From CAWFGW01 sp963815495 (GTDB taxonomy: Bacteria; Bacteroidota; Bacteroidia; Cytophagales; JAAEPT01): a DNA stretch of 64,000 nucleotides. The notes under the pieces were generated by a model. That model made no database searches. It had not been told where the DNA came from and saw only the letters and a list, made by a program, of their open reading frames with translations. The translations under genes were made by a program, and so were the position numbers. The stretch lies in the NCBI GenBank assembly GCA_963815495.1, contig CAWFGW010000006.1:103433-167432 (forward strand). The letters run 5' to 3'. Positions 52,592 to 63,494 of this stretch are shown one piece after another (position 1 is the first letter of the stretch; every line of letters starts with the position of its first letter).

Positions 52592-54946
52592 ATGAAAAAA
52601 ATACAATTAATATACACTTATCTCTTATTAGCTATCACATTTCCAATTTCCGCTCAAAATTTATTTGAGAAATCAGTGGAAGGAAACGTAGATAACCTAC
52701 CGGTTAGGGAGCACAGAATAACCATACGAGCCGAGCAAGTAATTAAGGCAGGAAAAGAAGTGATGGGCATGACCATCAACGGCTGTATTCCAGGCCCAAC
52801 CCTTAGGTTTAAGGAAGGAGAATATGCGGTGATCTATGTAAAAAATGAGCTGGAGGAAGAAACGTCCGTTCACTGGCATGGCTTGCTCCTTCCAAATTTT
52901 TACGATGGCGTTCCTTACCTGACCACTCCGCCCATAGAACCCGGCCACACCCAAAAGTATGAATTTCCAATAAAGCAAGCTGGCACCTATTGGTACCACT
53001 CACATACCATGTTACAGGAACAGAGTGGTGTTTTTGGATCCATTGTTATAGATCCAAAAGAAGAATCATTGGAATATGACAAAGAGCTGGTCATGGTGCT
53101 ATCCGACTGGACGAATGAAAAACCAATGAGCGTATTGCGCTTTTTAAAAAGAGGCACAGAATGGTACAACTGGCGGAAAGGCACAGCCACCCCACTCAAT
53201 CAGGTCATTGCACGAGGAGCATTAGGTGCGCAATTCAACTTTTGGAGGCAGAGGATGGAGAGTGCTGATATTGCTGACATTTATTATCCTGCGTTTCTCG
53301 TAAATGGAGAACAAAAGCAAGAATACCCGGATTTCAAACCGGGTGAGAAAGTAAGGCTCAGAATAATAAACGGTGCGGCTTCTACGCAATTTTGGATGAC
53401 TTTTGGTGGTGGTGATCCCACTATAGTTTCTGCTGACGGACTGGATGTGATGCCTGTTGAGCACAACAAAACCTTTATTGCCATCGCAGAGACGTATGAT
53501 TTTATTGTGACGATACCAGATGAAGGAAAGATGGAATTTAGGATCACCGCACAGGATGGTTCCGGTACGGCTTCCGCATACCTGGGAGAAGGTGCAATAT
53601 TCGATGCACCGGTTGTTTCGCGTCCCGACAAAATTGGCATGATGATGAAAATGGCCAAGATGGATATGCGCATGGGTGCCCCGGCATTGAAATTCAGACC
53701 TAAAAAAAACGACCCTCAAAAACTGATGAATAATTGGGGTATGCAAACGAATAAAATGAAAGAGATGGATGGACAGAAAATGGATGGTATGAGCATGAAT
53801 GACGGGAAGATGGATCACTCCACCATGGACGGAATGAATAAAGCCAGTCAGAACGAGACAGAGAGCATGCCCAGAATGGACATGAAAGATAACACAGAAG
53901 ACAAGACAATGAACGGAATGCAAATGGACATGAGCTTATTTTCTGAGTATAACTATAACTATCTGAAATCAACAGAAGCAACCAGCTACGATAAGGATAT
54001 TCCTGTAAGAGAGGTGCTTCTCAACCTGACGGGTAACATGAGCAGGTATATCTGGAGCATGAACGGTATTCCACTTTCTGAAACGGATAAAATTAAGATC
54101 AGCGAAGGTGAGGTGACCCGAATCACATTCAACAACCTCACCATGATGCACCACCCGATGCACCTGCACGGACATTTTTTCAGGGTAATCAATGAGAATG
54201 GTGAATATTCTCCTTTAAAGCATACTGTGAATGTTCCTCCAATGCAGAAAGTGACGATCGAGTTTTATGGAAATGAATATGGAGACTGGTTTTTCCATTG
54301 CCATATCCTCTATCACATGATGGGCGGAATGGCACGGGTAGTTAGCTATGATACGCCACGGGATCCGCGAATGGAGCCTTATCCAATTTCTAAACTGGTA
54401 CATGAGACAAATAAGTTCTACATCTGGGGTATGGCTGATGTAGCTTCTCACATGAGTACGCTAAACTTGATCTCTTCCAACATCCGAAATCAATTCAATC
54501 TTAGTGTGGAATACGGGTGGAATCAAAATGTTGAAGCAGAGTTTTCTTATGAATATTATCTTTATGACTATGTGCGTGTGTTTAGTGGAGTAAACGTTGA
54601 AAATACGACCAAAAATAGTTTAAATGAAATCAAACCAACTGCTGTTGCAGGTATAAGGTGGTTTACACCCTTTATGTTTAATGTAGACTTTCGTGTTGAC
54701 AATGAATTACGTCCTAGAATAGGAATTGGACGATCACTTATGCTATTTCCAAGATTTTCTTTATTTGGATATTATGAATACCAGATAGATACAAGGTTGG
54801 TTAATACATTAGAAAAAAATGTAGGTTTCACTAAAGAAATAGTATGGAGTGCAGGAGCTGAGTATTTTTTATCTAAAAATTTCTCACTGATGGCAAGCTA
54901 CGATAATCGGTTTGGTGGTGGTGGTGGATTGTCCATAAGATTTTAA
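52592..54946 (+). CDS. Multicopper oxidase fused to an outer-membrane barrel domain
   Basis: A 784-residue exported protein. Signal peptide TYLLLAITFPISAQ, then three cupredoxin domains of a CopA-type oxidase with all copper motifs: HWHGLLLPN (about 99), YWYHSHTMLQEQSG (about 133), HHPMHLHGHFF (about 518) and FHCHILYHMMGGM (about 567). A Met/His-rich insert lies at about 385-445 (MDGQKMDGMSM, MDHSTMDGMN) and probably binds Cu(I). From about residue 600 the protein changes to an aromatic, beta-barrel-like region ending GGGGGLSIRF, resembling CopB-type outer-membrane proteins. It would oxidise Cu(I) to Cu(II) at the cell envelope. The oxidase part is visibly richer in GC than the barrel part, suggesting a join of different origin. 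It is the last intact gene before the frameshifted region. Confidence 0.88.
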   Translation: MKKIQLIYTYLLLAITFPISAQNLFEKSVEGNVDNLPVREHRITIRAEQVIKAGKEVMGMTINGCIPGPTLRFKEGEYAVIYVKNELEEETSVHWHGLLLPNFYDGVPYLTTPPIEPGHTQKYEFPIKQAGTYWYHSHTMLQEQSGVFGSIVIDPKEESLEYDKELVMVLSDWTNEKPMSVLRFLKRGTEWYNWRKGTATPLNQVIARGALGAQFNFWRQRMESADIADIYYPAFLVNGEQKQEYPDFKPGEKVRLRIINGAASTQFWMTFGGGDPTIVSADGLDVMPVEHNKTFIAIAETYDFIVTIPDEGKMEFRITAQDGSGTASAYLGEGAIFDAPVVSRPDKIGMMMKMAKMDMRMGAPALKFRPKKNDPQKLMNNWGMQTNKMKEMDGQKMDGMSMNDGKMDHSTMDGMNKASQNETESMPRMDMKDNTEDKTMNGMQMDMSLFSEYNYNYLKSTEATSYDKDIPVREVLLNLTGNMSRYIWSMNGIPLSETDKIKISEGEVTRITFNNLTMMHHPMHLHGHFFRVINENGEYSPLKHTVNVPPMQKVTIEFYGNEYGDWFFHCHILYHMMGGMARVVSYDTPRDPRMEPYPISKLVHETNKFYIWGMADVASHMSTLNLISSNIRNQFNLSVEYGWNQNVEAEFSYEYYLYDYVRVFSGVNVENTTKNSLNEIKPTAVAGIRWFTPFMFNVDFRVDNELRPRIGIGRSLMLFPRFSLFGYYEYQIDTRLVNTLEKNVGFTKEIVWSAGAEYFLSKNFSLMASYDNRFGGGGGLSIRF

Positions 54947-54959
54947 ATAAAATAACTAT

Positions 54960-56277
54960 ATGCAAAAATATAAAAAAGATAGTTTATCCTTAGTCGGTGC
55001 TGTTTCTTTAGGCACAGGATCATGATGTGGTGCTGGAATGTTGCCTTACTGGGTCAGGTAGCGAGAGCTTTTGGCCATTATTTCCACTTGCATTGTATGG
55101 AGCCATCATATCAGCATTTAGTGCTTTACTCTTATATTAAAGTATCCAATAAATACCCATCTGCGTTGGAATGGCACTAATTTTTAAAAAGGCTTATGGC
55201 AAGGGGACAGTGTATGCCTAGTGCTTCCCTTCTAATGGCTTTTTCAATGGTGATTAATGAAAGTTGGTAGCGCGTACATTGCGGTGACATACACGTTTCA
55301 ACTGTTTGATGTTGAAAATATTGATTTCCTGATACCCATACTGGCAGTTGGCCTGATTGTCACTGCATTTCTGGGGAATATTTCAGGCAATAACCTTATT
55401 GGTAAGTCATCATTAGTCATGGCTATTTTAAAGATAGGAGGTATCGTCATCTTTGCAATAGGTGGTTTATGGATCACAGGATTTTCCGTTTGAGCAAGTC
55501 GTGACCACCAGTGCTTCTCAAGACTATTCCATTGCCAGTTATATTGGAGCCATTGCACTTTCGATCCTGGCGCTTCAAAGGTTTTACCACCATCACCAAT
55601 AGCGGTGGTGAAATAATAAATCCGAACAAAAACGTTGGACGGGCTATTGTCATTTCGCTGGTTATTTGCCTCGTTGTATATATTCTGGTTTCGCTTGCTG
55701 TTTCAGTAAACTTGTCCGTTCTCGAAATTATAACCGCCAAAGATTATGCACTTGCAGAAGCTGCCAAGCCTGCATTCGGAAAATATGGTCTATGGTTTAC
55801 TGTAGGTTGTGCCATAGTCGCAACAGTTTCCGGAATTATTGCCAGCATATTTGCCGTATCCAGAATCGACCGCCATGCTTACATATGGAGCTGATCCCTA
55901 TAGTCATTTGGGCATGTCCGGGAGGATTCAAAAACACATGCTGGTATATATTGCAGCAATAGCCATTGTGCTTGGGCAGTCTTCTTTGATTTAAGTAGAA
56001 TAGCCAGCCTCGGAGCTATTTTTTACCTTTTCATGGACATTACCATTCATTGGGGTGTACTCAGATATCTAGAAAAGATGTGAATGCCAAGGCTGGCATA
56101 GTCATTACTGCTATTGTACTTGATACCGTAGTGCTAGGTGCTTTTTTATGGATAAAAGGAACAAGTGATATTATTGTCGTAATTGTGTCTGTTGTATTAA
56201 TGGCATTAATATTTATTATGGAATATTGGTTTTTAAATAGCAAACTTCCTCCAATGAATAATTGGAGGAGATTTTAA
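54960..56277 (+). pseudogene. APC-family amino acid permease, broken by many frameshifts
   Basis: Reading across frames gives a recognisable APC permease of about 430 residues: LSLVGAVSLGTG, GAGMFALLGQV, KVSNKYPSA, ENIDFLIPILAVGLIVTAFLG, FKGFTTITNSGGEIINPNKNVGRAI, AKPAFGKYGLWFTVGCAIVATVSGIIASIF and a C-terminal pair of helices. At least seven frame changes fall in the first 350 bases, with more near 55495, 55565, 55870 and 55975. No single frame covers more than about 130 residues. Motifs are otherwise well conserved, so sequence error is as likely as decay. Similar permeases often travel with copper ATPase genes in this phylum. Confidence 0.8.
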
Positions 56278-56285
56278 ATTGAGCA

Positions 56286-56848
56286 ATGAAGGAACTTCGT
56301 ATCAAAAACATGGTTTGTGATCGCTGCAAGAAAGTGATTAATGATGAACTAACTAACTTAGGCGTAGAGGTATACACCGTTGAATTAGGTGTGATTAAGA
56401 TTGACCCAAAATCTATTGAACTTGAAACTATAGCTAAAGCTATTAAAACGCATGGTTTTGAGTTGATAGAAACCAAAGAAGAAATCCTTGTTGAACGGAT
56501 AAAAGTTTTTCTCATATCCATTACTAATAAACTTCCGGTTCATCGAAAGACCAAACTGTCAACTATGATATCAGGTGAATTAGGTCGAGCATTACTCTTC
56601 TTTTAAGTAAAATCTTCTCCCAACATGAACATCTTACTATCGAGAAATATTTTCTGCGCTTGAAACTAGAAAAGGTTAAAGAACTCATTCAAGACGGTTC
56701 TCATTCTTTTTCTCATATTGCTTCTATACTTGATTATTCAAGTATAAATCATTTGTCTAGTCAGTTCAAGCAGGAAACTGGCTTTAGTATGTCTGATTAC
56801 AAAACCATGTTACAACCAAACAGAAAGCCACTTGATAAAATTGTGTAA
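56286..56848 (+). pseudogene. HMA-like / AraC regulator of copper genes, one frameshift
   Basis: The first frame (56286-56606) encodes an HMA-related domain: MKELRIKNMVCDRCKKVI (CxxC), LGVIKIDPKSIELETI, AIKTHGFELIE. After a one-base shift near 56588, the frame continues SKIFSQHEHLTIEKYF, LEKVKELIQDG, FSHIASILDYSSINHLSSQFKQETGFSMSDY, an AraC-type helix-turn-helix, and ends NRKPLDKIV. Together about 187 residues, matching metal-sensing AraC-like regulators that sit beside Bacteroidota copper ATPases. It probably senses Cu(I) through the CxxC and regulates the adjacent copA. Confidence 0.78.
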
Positions 56849-56978
56849 ATCAAAACCATTATTATGAAATCACTTTAGTTTGGTTCTTAATAATTTAGCA
56901 TTTCAAATATTATCGAAACAAATTAAATCCCGAGATTTTGGGATAAATTTTTATTAATCATTAAAACAGCCTGTACAT

Positions 56979-59469
56979 ATGGAACAAACATATAAAATTT
57001 CAGGAATGACCTGTAATGGTTGCAAGAGTCATGTAGTGAAAACACTCAAAGAGGTTGAGGGTATTTCTGATGTTTCAGTTGATTTAGAAAAAAAGGAAGC
57101 AGAGATAAAAATTGAATATCATGTTCCACTGGAGGTACTAAAAGAAGCTTGAAAAGAGGACGGGGGACGCTATGATATTCATCTTCCGGGTTCTCACGAT
57201 CACCATCATCATGCGCCCACTCAATCGAAGGAAAAAGATACTGGAGATCTGGCAAATACTATTGCCCGATGCTCTGCGAGGGGGATAAGAAATACGATAA
57301 GCCAGGCGATTGTCCAAAATGCGGAATGGGATTGGAAAAAGAGGAAAGTTTCTAAAACCATTTATACCTTCCCAATGCATCCTGAAATCGAGCAGGATCA
57401 TCCGGGTTCATGCCCAAAGTGTGGGATGGATTTGGAACCTAAAAAGGCTTCTGCTGAGGAAGGGTCTGAGGAGCATAATGCATACAAGAAAATGCTTACC
57501 AAGTTCTGGATTTCTGTTGCCTTCACAATTCCCGTTTTCTTCATTGCAATGAGTGAGATGATTGGCATTTCTCTCACAGGAATAGCCAGTGAAAAGGCAT
57601 GGGGCTGGGTACAGTTTGCATTAAGCACACCTGTCATCTTTTACTCGTGTTGGAATTTCTTTGTTCGAGGATACAAATCCATCATCAATCGCTCTCCAAA
57701 CATGTGGACCTTGATCACATTGGGAGCAGGTGCAGCTTATATGTTCAGCATAGTTGCATTACTATTTCCTGACATTTTCCCTGACCAATTCAAATCTGAG
57801 AGAGGAGCTGTTCATTTATATTTTGAAGCGGCTGTAGTCATTCTTACTCTGATTTGTTAGGACAATTGTTGGAGGCGAAAGCAAGAAGCCAAACCAACTC
57901 TGCAATAAAGGAGCTGCTCAATTTGGTACCGCCAGAAGCGACAGTCATAAGAGACGGTGGAGAAATGACGATTCCATTGGAGCATGTAAAGCTCGATGAC
58001 ATCATCAAAATCAAGCCAGGCGAAAAGATTCCGGTGGATGGAGAGATCACAGAAGGAAAAAGCAGTATCGATGAATCTATGATTACCGGTGAACCCGTTC
58101 CAGTGGAAAAATCCGAAGGAGAAAATGTGATTGGTGGTACCATCAATGGAACAAGCACCTTTCAGATGAAAGCACAGAAAGTGGGAAGTGATACGTTGCT
58201 TTCACAGATCATTGAGATGGTCAATCGGCCAGCAGAACAAAAGCGCCTATCCAAAATCTTGCAGATAAAGAATCAGGCTATTTCGTTCCAATAGTAGTGA
58301 CAATTGCGCTCATCGCTTTTGCCGTTTGGCGATTTGGGGACCAGACCCAAAACTGGTTTATGCCTTTACAAGTGCAGTTACAGTTGCTCATCATTGCCTG
58401 TCCCTGTGCATTAGGCTTGGCAACTCCCATGTCCATAATGGTTGGAACCGGGAAGGGTGCGAAGCAAGGAATTTTGGTAAAGGATGCCAGAGCGATTGAA
58501 GAAATGCACAAGGTGACCACATTGGTTATTGATAAAACCGGTACAATTACTCAGGGCAAACCATCACTTCAGGATGTGAAGTCCATTAATGATAAACACA
58601 GTGAAGACGAGATTCTCAAAAATGTCGCTTCTCTTAGATCAAGCAGCGAACATCCATTGGCACACGCTATCGTACAGGGTGCTGAGAATAGGGACTAAAG
58701 CTGCAAAAAGTCGAGAATTTTAATTCCATCACAGGAAAAGGAATTACTGGGAAAGTGGACGGACTTCAAATAGCCATTGGCAACAAAAAGCTTTTGGGAG
58801 AATTTAACCTTACGCTTGAGCAGGAGCATGATGAAGACGTAAAACAACGACAGCTACAAGGGCCAAACCGTAATGTTTCTTGTAGTGATTGAAAAGGAAA
58901 TAGCTGGATTCATTAGTGTAGCTGACCCTATCAAAGAATCATCGGCTTCAGCAATTAAGCATTTGCAAGAGCAAGGATTGGAAGTGATGATGCTCACAGG
59001 TGATAGTATAAGAACACTGCCAAAGCGGTTGCTGACAAGCTTGGACTAGATGGATATGAAGCCGATCTCTTACCGGAAAACAAGTACGAGAAAGTGAAAG
59101 CCCTTCAGGAAGAGGGAAAAATAGTTGCTGGACCTCCGGTGATGGAATCAATGATGCTCCGGCACTGGCTCAGGCAAATGTTGGAATTGCCATGGGAACA
59201 GGAACGGACGTAGCTATCGAGAGTGCAAGTCTTACGTTGGTGAAAGGGGAGCTCGATGGAATCGTGGAGCTAGAAAGTTGAGTACTCATGTGATGAGAAA
59301 TATTAAGCAGAATCTGTTCTTTGCTTTCATCTACAATGTGTTGGGCGTACCAATCGCAGCAGGTGTTCTTTTTCCGGTATTTGGTCTTTTGTTAAGCCCG
59401 ATGTTAGCAGCACTGGCTATGAGTTTAAGTTCAGTAAGTGTAATTGGAAATAGTTTGCGATTAAGATAA
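56979..59469 (+). pseudogene. copA: Copper-translocating P-type ATPase, several frameshifts
   Basis: Complete in content but split over frames. In order: HMA domain with GMTCNGCKSHVVK; an in-frame TGA near 57150; a His-rich linker (SHDHHHH); a shifted segment with YYCPMLCEG; a heavy-metal-binding domain (MHPEIEQDHPGSCPKCGMDLEP); first membrane helices (57475-57855); a frame change near 57855; actuator SMITGEPVPVEK; a shift near 58262; CPC helix IIACPCALGLATP; phosphorylation motif DKTGTITQGKP; nucleotide-binding SSEHPLAHAIV; further shifts near 58697, 58855, 59015 and 59135; VADPIKESS; AMGTGTDVAIES; and final helices to LRLR. It would export Cu(I). Breaks are indels plus one stop with intact surrounding motifs. 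Confidence 0.85.
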
Positions 59470-59648
59470 AATATTTATTAATACATATCTAATCAGATAA
59501 TAAAGACTTTTGAAATGGTAGATTAACATTTAAAGTTATAAATCTACTAGTTAAAAAATGTAAAGGAGATTAAAACTTATAGTGAAAATCTAAGTACTTT
59601 ATTTCCATATGGATTCAGATAGAAAAACTAGAATCTTTAAAAATTAAT

Positions 59649-59683
59649 AAAACCTTGTATCGTAAAGGGTAGAAGGTTTTTTT
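59649..59683 (+). terminator. Rho-independent terminator after copA
   Basis: AAAACCTT and AAGGTTTT arms around a 16-base loop, followed by a T-rich tail. It lies about 180 bases after the copA stop. The intervening DNA has no gene. Confidence 0.6.
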
Positions 59684-59760
59684 GTTTTCCCGAGTACATG
59701 GTAATAGTTTTTTGTTAGTCTAATAGATATTTTTAGATTTGTCTAAATTATAAATTAGAC

Positions 59761-60958
59761 ATCGTTAAAAATAAACTCTTTGTATTTTGTTTTGGAATAA
59801 TACTGCTATCATCTTGTGAAAAAATCATTCCTGCTGAACCAGTAGAAAATGAATTGTTGGACGGACCTGTCAGTGGGTTAAGTCATTCAGAGAATCAACA
59901 GTTTCTTGCAGGTGATATCGCTTTTAACGATGAGGTATTTACTGCTGAAACAGGTTTAGGACCTCGTTTTGTTGCAACATCTTGTGGTAGTTGCCATGCA
60001 GGAGATGGTAAGGTCATCCGTTTACTGACCTTAACTAGGTTCGGACAAACTGTGCCTAATCAATTTCCTGATTTAAGTATTGGAGGTCCTCAAGTTACAA
60101 AATAGAGCCATTCTTGGGTACGAACCCGAAACCCTACCTAGTGGTATGCGATTTATGAAATTCACACCTCCTGCCGTTACGGGTTTCGGGTTTTTTAGAG
60201 TCTTTGACTGATTTACAAATTCTTGAAAATGCAGACCCATTGGACAGTGACGGAGATGGTATTTCAGGAGTACCCAACTATGTTACCCCTCCTTCTTATT
60301 TCATATCAAATTGGAGGCACACTCCCTCGAATGGGAAATATATAGGGCGGTTTGGAAAGAAGGCTTCGGCTGTTGATTTATTACATCAGACTGTAGGAGC
60401 ATATAATCAAGACATGGGAATCACTTCGACCTTTGAGCCGATAGACCCTTCTTCGATGTTAAGTACAGACCCTGAGGTTAGTGACCAAACGGTTAGAGAT
60501 GTAGTGTTTTATTTGAGAGCACTTAAAACTCCTATTCCAAGAGATTCTGATGACCCTGAGGTGTTATTCGGAAAAGAATTGTTTACACAAATTAATTGTT
60601 CAGGGTGTCACACCCCTCAATGGACAACTCCTGAGTCCGATGTGGCAGCAATATCAAATAAAACGATATATCCATATACAGACTTGTTGTTACATGACAT
60701 GGGGGCTGAGTTAGATGATGGGTGCTACGGAAGGTTCTGCTGAGACATTCGAATGGGAGAACCCCACCATTATGGGGTCTAGGGTTGTCTCCGAATTCAC
60801 AAGGAGGAAGCTATTTTTTACTTCATGATGGAAGAGCAACTTCCATAGATGAAGCAATTCTTTTACATGGAGGAGAGGCTGAACAAAGCCGAAATCAATT
60901 CACAGCCCTATCTGAATCTGAAAAACAAGCCTTATTAGCATTTCTTGAATCACTTTAG
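59761..60958 (+). pseudogene. Di-haem oxidoreductase (DHOR/cytochrome c peroxidase-like) lipoprotein, frameshifted
   Basis: A signal sequence ending LLSSC without a visible ATG (frame opens at ATC 59761) leads to a haem motif TSCGSCHAGDGK (CxxCH). A break near 60090 precedes GYEPETLPSGMRF and PLDSDGDGISGVPNY. The second haem motif is INCSGCHTPQ, then LLHDMGAELDDG, and after another break near 60725 LLHDGRATSIDEAILLHGGEA. This is the DHOR/DUF1111 family of periplasmic electron-transfer enzymes. Reconstructed length is about 395 residues. Two frame changes prevent a full product as sequenced. Confidence 0.8.
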
Positions 60959-60959
60959 T

Positions 60960-61411
60960 ATGGACAGAAAATCATTTATCACCAAATGCGGGAAAGGTTG
61001 TCTTGGATTAGTGTTCAGTAGTTTTCTCTTGGAGTCTTGTTCAGGAACAAGATATGTGTTAGCGGAAACATAGACAACGAATATTTAGTCCTTGACGCAA
61101 ATAGCTTTGTAAGGAAAGAATCAGATGGCTCTAATGGGAAGAAGTTCTATAGATATTTGATTGTTGAGAATAAAGCATTACAGTTTCCTATTGTTGTTTT
61201 TAAAAATGACACCGAAAACTACACTGCCTTACTAATGCAATGCACCCATCAGGGGGCAGAGTTGCAGGTTTATGGAGATAGACTCCAATGTCCTGCCCAT
61301 GGAAGCGAGTTTAACTCTAAAGGGATAGTAACAAATGGACCTGCAATGAGTCCTTTAAAATCATTTTTTGTGGAGGTTCAAAATCAATCATTAAAAATAA
61401 AATTATCATGA
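60960..61411 (+). pseudogene. Rieske 2Fe-2S lipoprotein, one frameshift
   Basis: ATG at 60960 opens MDRKSFITKCGKGCLGLVFSSFLLESC, a lipoprotein-like signal. The frame shifts between about 61030 and 61075, and then continues NEYLVLDANSF to the end. The cluster-binding motifs are CTHQGAEL and CPAHGSEF (C-x-H and C-x2-H of Rieske proteins). It starts one base after the DHOR stop, and both may form an electron-transfer chain. Reconstructed length is about 150 residues. Confidence 0.8.
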
Positions 61412-62636
61412 TGAAAAATCTATTCTTAATACTTATAACCATCCTATTCTCCTCTCATGGTTTCTGTCAAGTTGATAGTACTTTCTTTAAAAGGTACCTG
61501 TAGACACTTCTTTCAACATGCTTAATATGGATGCAACATATAATCGTCCATTTTTAGGTATGGGGAAATCACCTGTTTCTGTTGGTGGGTATATTGAGGC
61601 TCAATACCAATATCTAGGAGAAAACGGAATAACCGATGGGCATAGTTTTGCTATTCCTAGAATGACCTTATTTGTAGCCTCTTCATTACATAGCAGAATT
61701 AAATTCTTATCTGAGATAGAGTTTGAAGAAGGCGGTGAAGAAGTAGCAATTGAGTTTGCAGCATTAGATATTACCTTTCACCCGTTGTTAAATTTAAGAG
61801 GAGGTATAGTGATGAATCCCATCGGAGCATTTAATCAGAATCATGATGGACCGAAATGGGAATTTGTTGACCGCCCAATTTCAGCTATCAAATGTTATCT
61901 GCCACATGGAGTAATCCTGGTTTTGGTTTTTATGGGAAATACTGATAACAAAAAATGGGCAATTGGGTACGAATTATATTTGACCAATGGTTTTGATGAT
62001 TCTATTATAGATAACACAGAAAACAAAACCTGTGCTCTGTGTCCAAAAAAAATAAAGAACGTTTTAATGAAAGTTCAAATGGAGCACCTTTACTGACAGG
62101 TAAAATAGCGACAAAGTACAATGACATGGTTGAGCTTGGTTTATCATACATGGGAGGTATATATAACACACATACAGTTGATGGATTGGTGTTAGATGAT
62201 AAACGAAGATTAGACGTGTTTGCAATTGATTTTAACACAACTATACCTAGATGGAATACCAAGTTTATTGGAGAATGGTCTTGGGTGTTCGTAGACGTTC
62301 CTGAAAGTTACACTCAACAATATGGTTCTAAACAGTATGGCGGATTTTTAGATGTTGTTCAACCGATTCTAAAGCAGAGAGTCTTAGGTTTTTCAAATAG
62401 CACCGTAAACCTCGCTTTTCGTGTTAATATGTTGATTGGAATGTGGGAGTCTTTAGGGAAACCGATACGAATATAGGGGACAATATTATAGCTTTTGTTC
62501 CTGCCATTAGTTTCCGACCTGTTGAGCGAACAGTAATCCGTCTGAATTATAGGTTTATGAAACAAACAGATATATTAGAGGTAACCCACCTAGTAAAATA
62601 GGTGGGCTACAATTCGGGATTTCTTCCTATTTTTAA
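61411..62636 (+). pseudogene. Outer-membrane porin, several frameshifts
   Basis: Signal peptide LFLILITILFSSHGFCQ, then a frame change near 61495, and porin-like strands in the longest piece (VSVGGYIEAQYQYLG, RMTLFVASSLHSRIKFLSEIEFEEG). Further shifts fall near 61895, 62035 and 62470. The end NPPSKIGGLQFGISSYF closes the barrel with an aromatic residue at 62636. About 400 residues reconstructed. It overlaps the Rieske stop. Exported DHOR, Rieske and porin genes together suggest a respiratory or metal-handling envelope unit. Confidence 0.75.
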
Positions 62637-62640
62637 GGTA

Positions 62641-63044
62641 ATGATAGAGCAAAAACTAAAAGACAATGATGTAAAGCCAACAGCAGTTCGGATTAACGTA
62701 CTATCTGTATTAATGGAATCTGCGACAGCGTTAAGTGCAAAGGAACTAGAAAACAGATTAGAGTTAGTTGATAAAGTAACTCTTTATCAGAGAACGCTCA
62801 AAACTTTTGAAGAAAAGAAAATTATTCATACGATTCAGGATGGAACTAATGAGTTGAAATACGCAGCTTGTGAAGAAGGTTGCGAATGTGCTCCACAAGA
62901 CCAACATGTTCATTTCCATTGTCAAAGATGCGATGAAACATATTGTTTTACAGAGGCACAGATACCTTCCGTTAATATCCTAAGATCTTTACCCCAAGTT
63001 CTGTTTCAATGGTTTTTCAGGGTATTTGTTCCAGATGTCAATAA
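62641..63044 (+). pseudogene. Fur-family metal regulator, frameshifted near its end
   Basis: An ATG at 62641 opens MIEQKLKDNDVKPTAVRINVLSVL, the winged-helix opening of Fur-type repressors. VTLYQRTLKTFEEKKIIHTI and HVHFHCQRCDETYCF (His/Cys metal site) follow. A frame change near 62985 leads to the normal end VSMVFQGICSRCQ at 63044, with the second Cys pair. About 134 residues. A separate in-frame extension past this point belongs to the next gene. It would repress transport genes in response to metal. Confidence 0.83.
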
Positions 63045-63087
63045 CATTGCAAATCATTTGCATATTTTTTTTTATATATTTGACCTG

Positions 63088-63404
63088 TTGAAATTATTTA
63101 CTATCATATTATCTATCTATGTAACTTGTCTTGCACTTGTTCCTTGTTCTGATTTTGAAAATATTCAATCAGGTCAAGAATTAAGTGTAGAGGTACTCAC
63201 GACCATGATGACCCAGATAATTGTAATGATTCATGTACTCCTTTTTGTATGTGCGCATGTTGCCATACTAATGTAGTAGTAAATAAAGAAGAGGTTGATA
63301 ATATCCTTAATTTAATAACACCCGATTCTACATTACATGATTTTTACACTGAGATGGAGACTACTCCATACCTTCATGTACTCTTTCATCCACCAATAGC
63401 TTAA
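63088..63404 (+). pseudogene. DUF6660 family Cys-rich exported protein, one frameshift
   Basis: TTG at 63088 opens a signal peptide (KLFTIILSIYVTCLALVPCSD). After a shift near 63200 the sequence continues DDPDNCNDSCTPFCMCACCHTNVVV, the hallmark Cys cluster of DUF6660, and ends FHPPIA at 63404. About 105 residues. Members of this family accompany CzcA/CusA pumps in Bacteroidota, as here. Metal binding by the Cys cluster is likely. Confidence 0.75.
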
Positions 63405-63494
63405 TACAAGCTTCAAGGGACAAATGTGTCCCATTCTCAAATTATTTATTTAAATCTTTAATGAGTACAACTCATTGATAAAGACATATATATC

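Noticed and set aside
53222..53923. Long minus-strand open frame opposite the multicopper oxidase
   Set aside because: His-rich antisense shadow of Met-rich coding DNA, with the real motifs on the plus strand.
60121..60198. Terminator formed by GAACCCGAAACCC and GGGTTTCGGGTTTTTT
   Set aside because: Both arms lie in the coding sequence of the di-haem protein and translate into its conserved segment, so the complementarity is probably coincidental.
63046..63276. C-terminal extension of the Fur-like protein into a hydrophobic tail
   Set aside because: This is an artefact of the frameshift; the tail is the signal peptide and body of the next gene (DUF6660).
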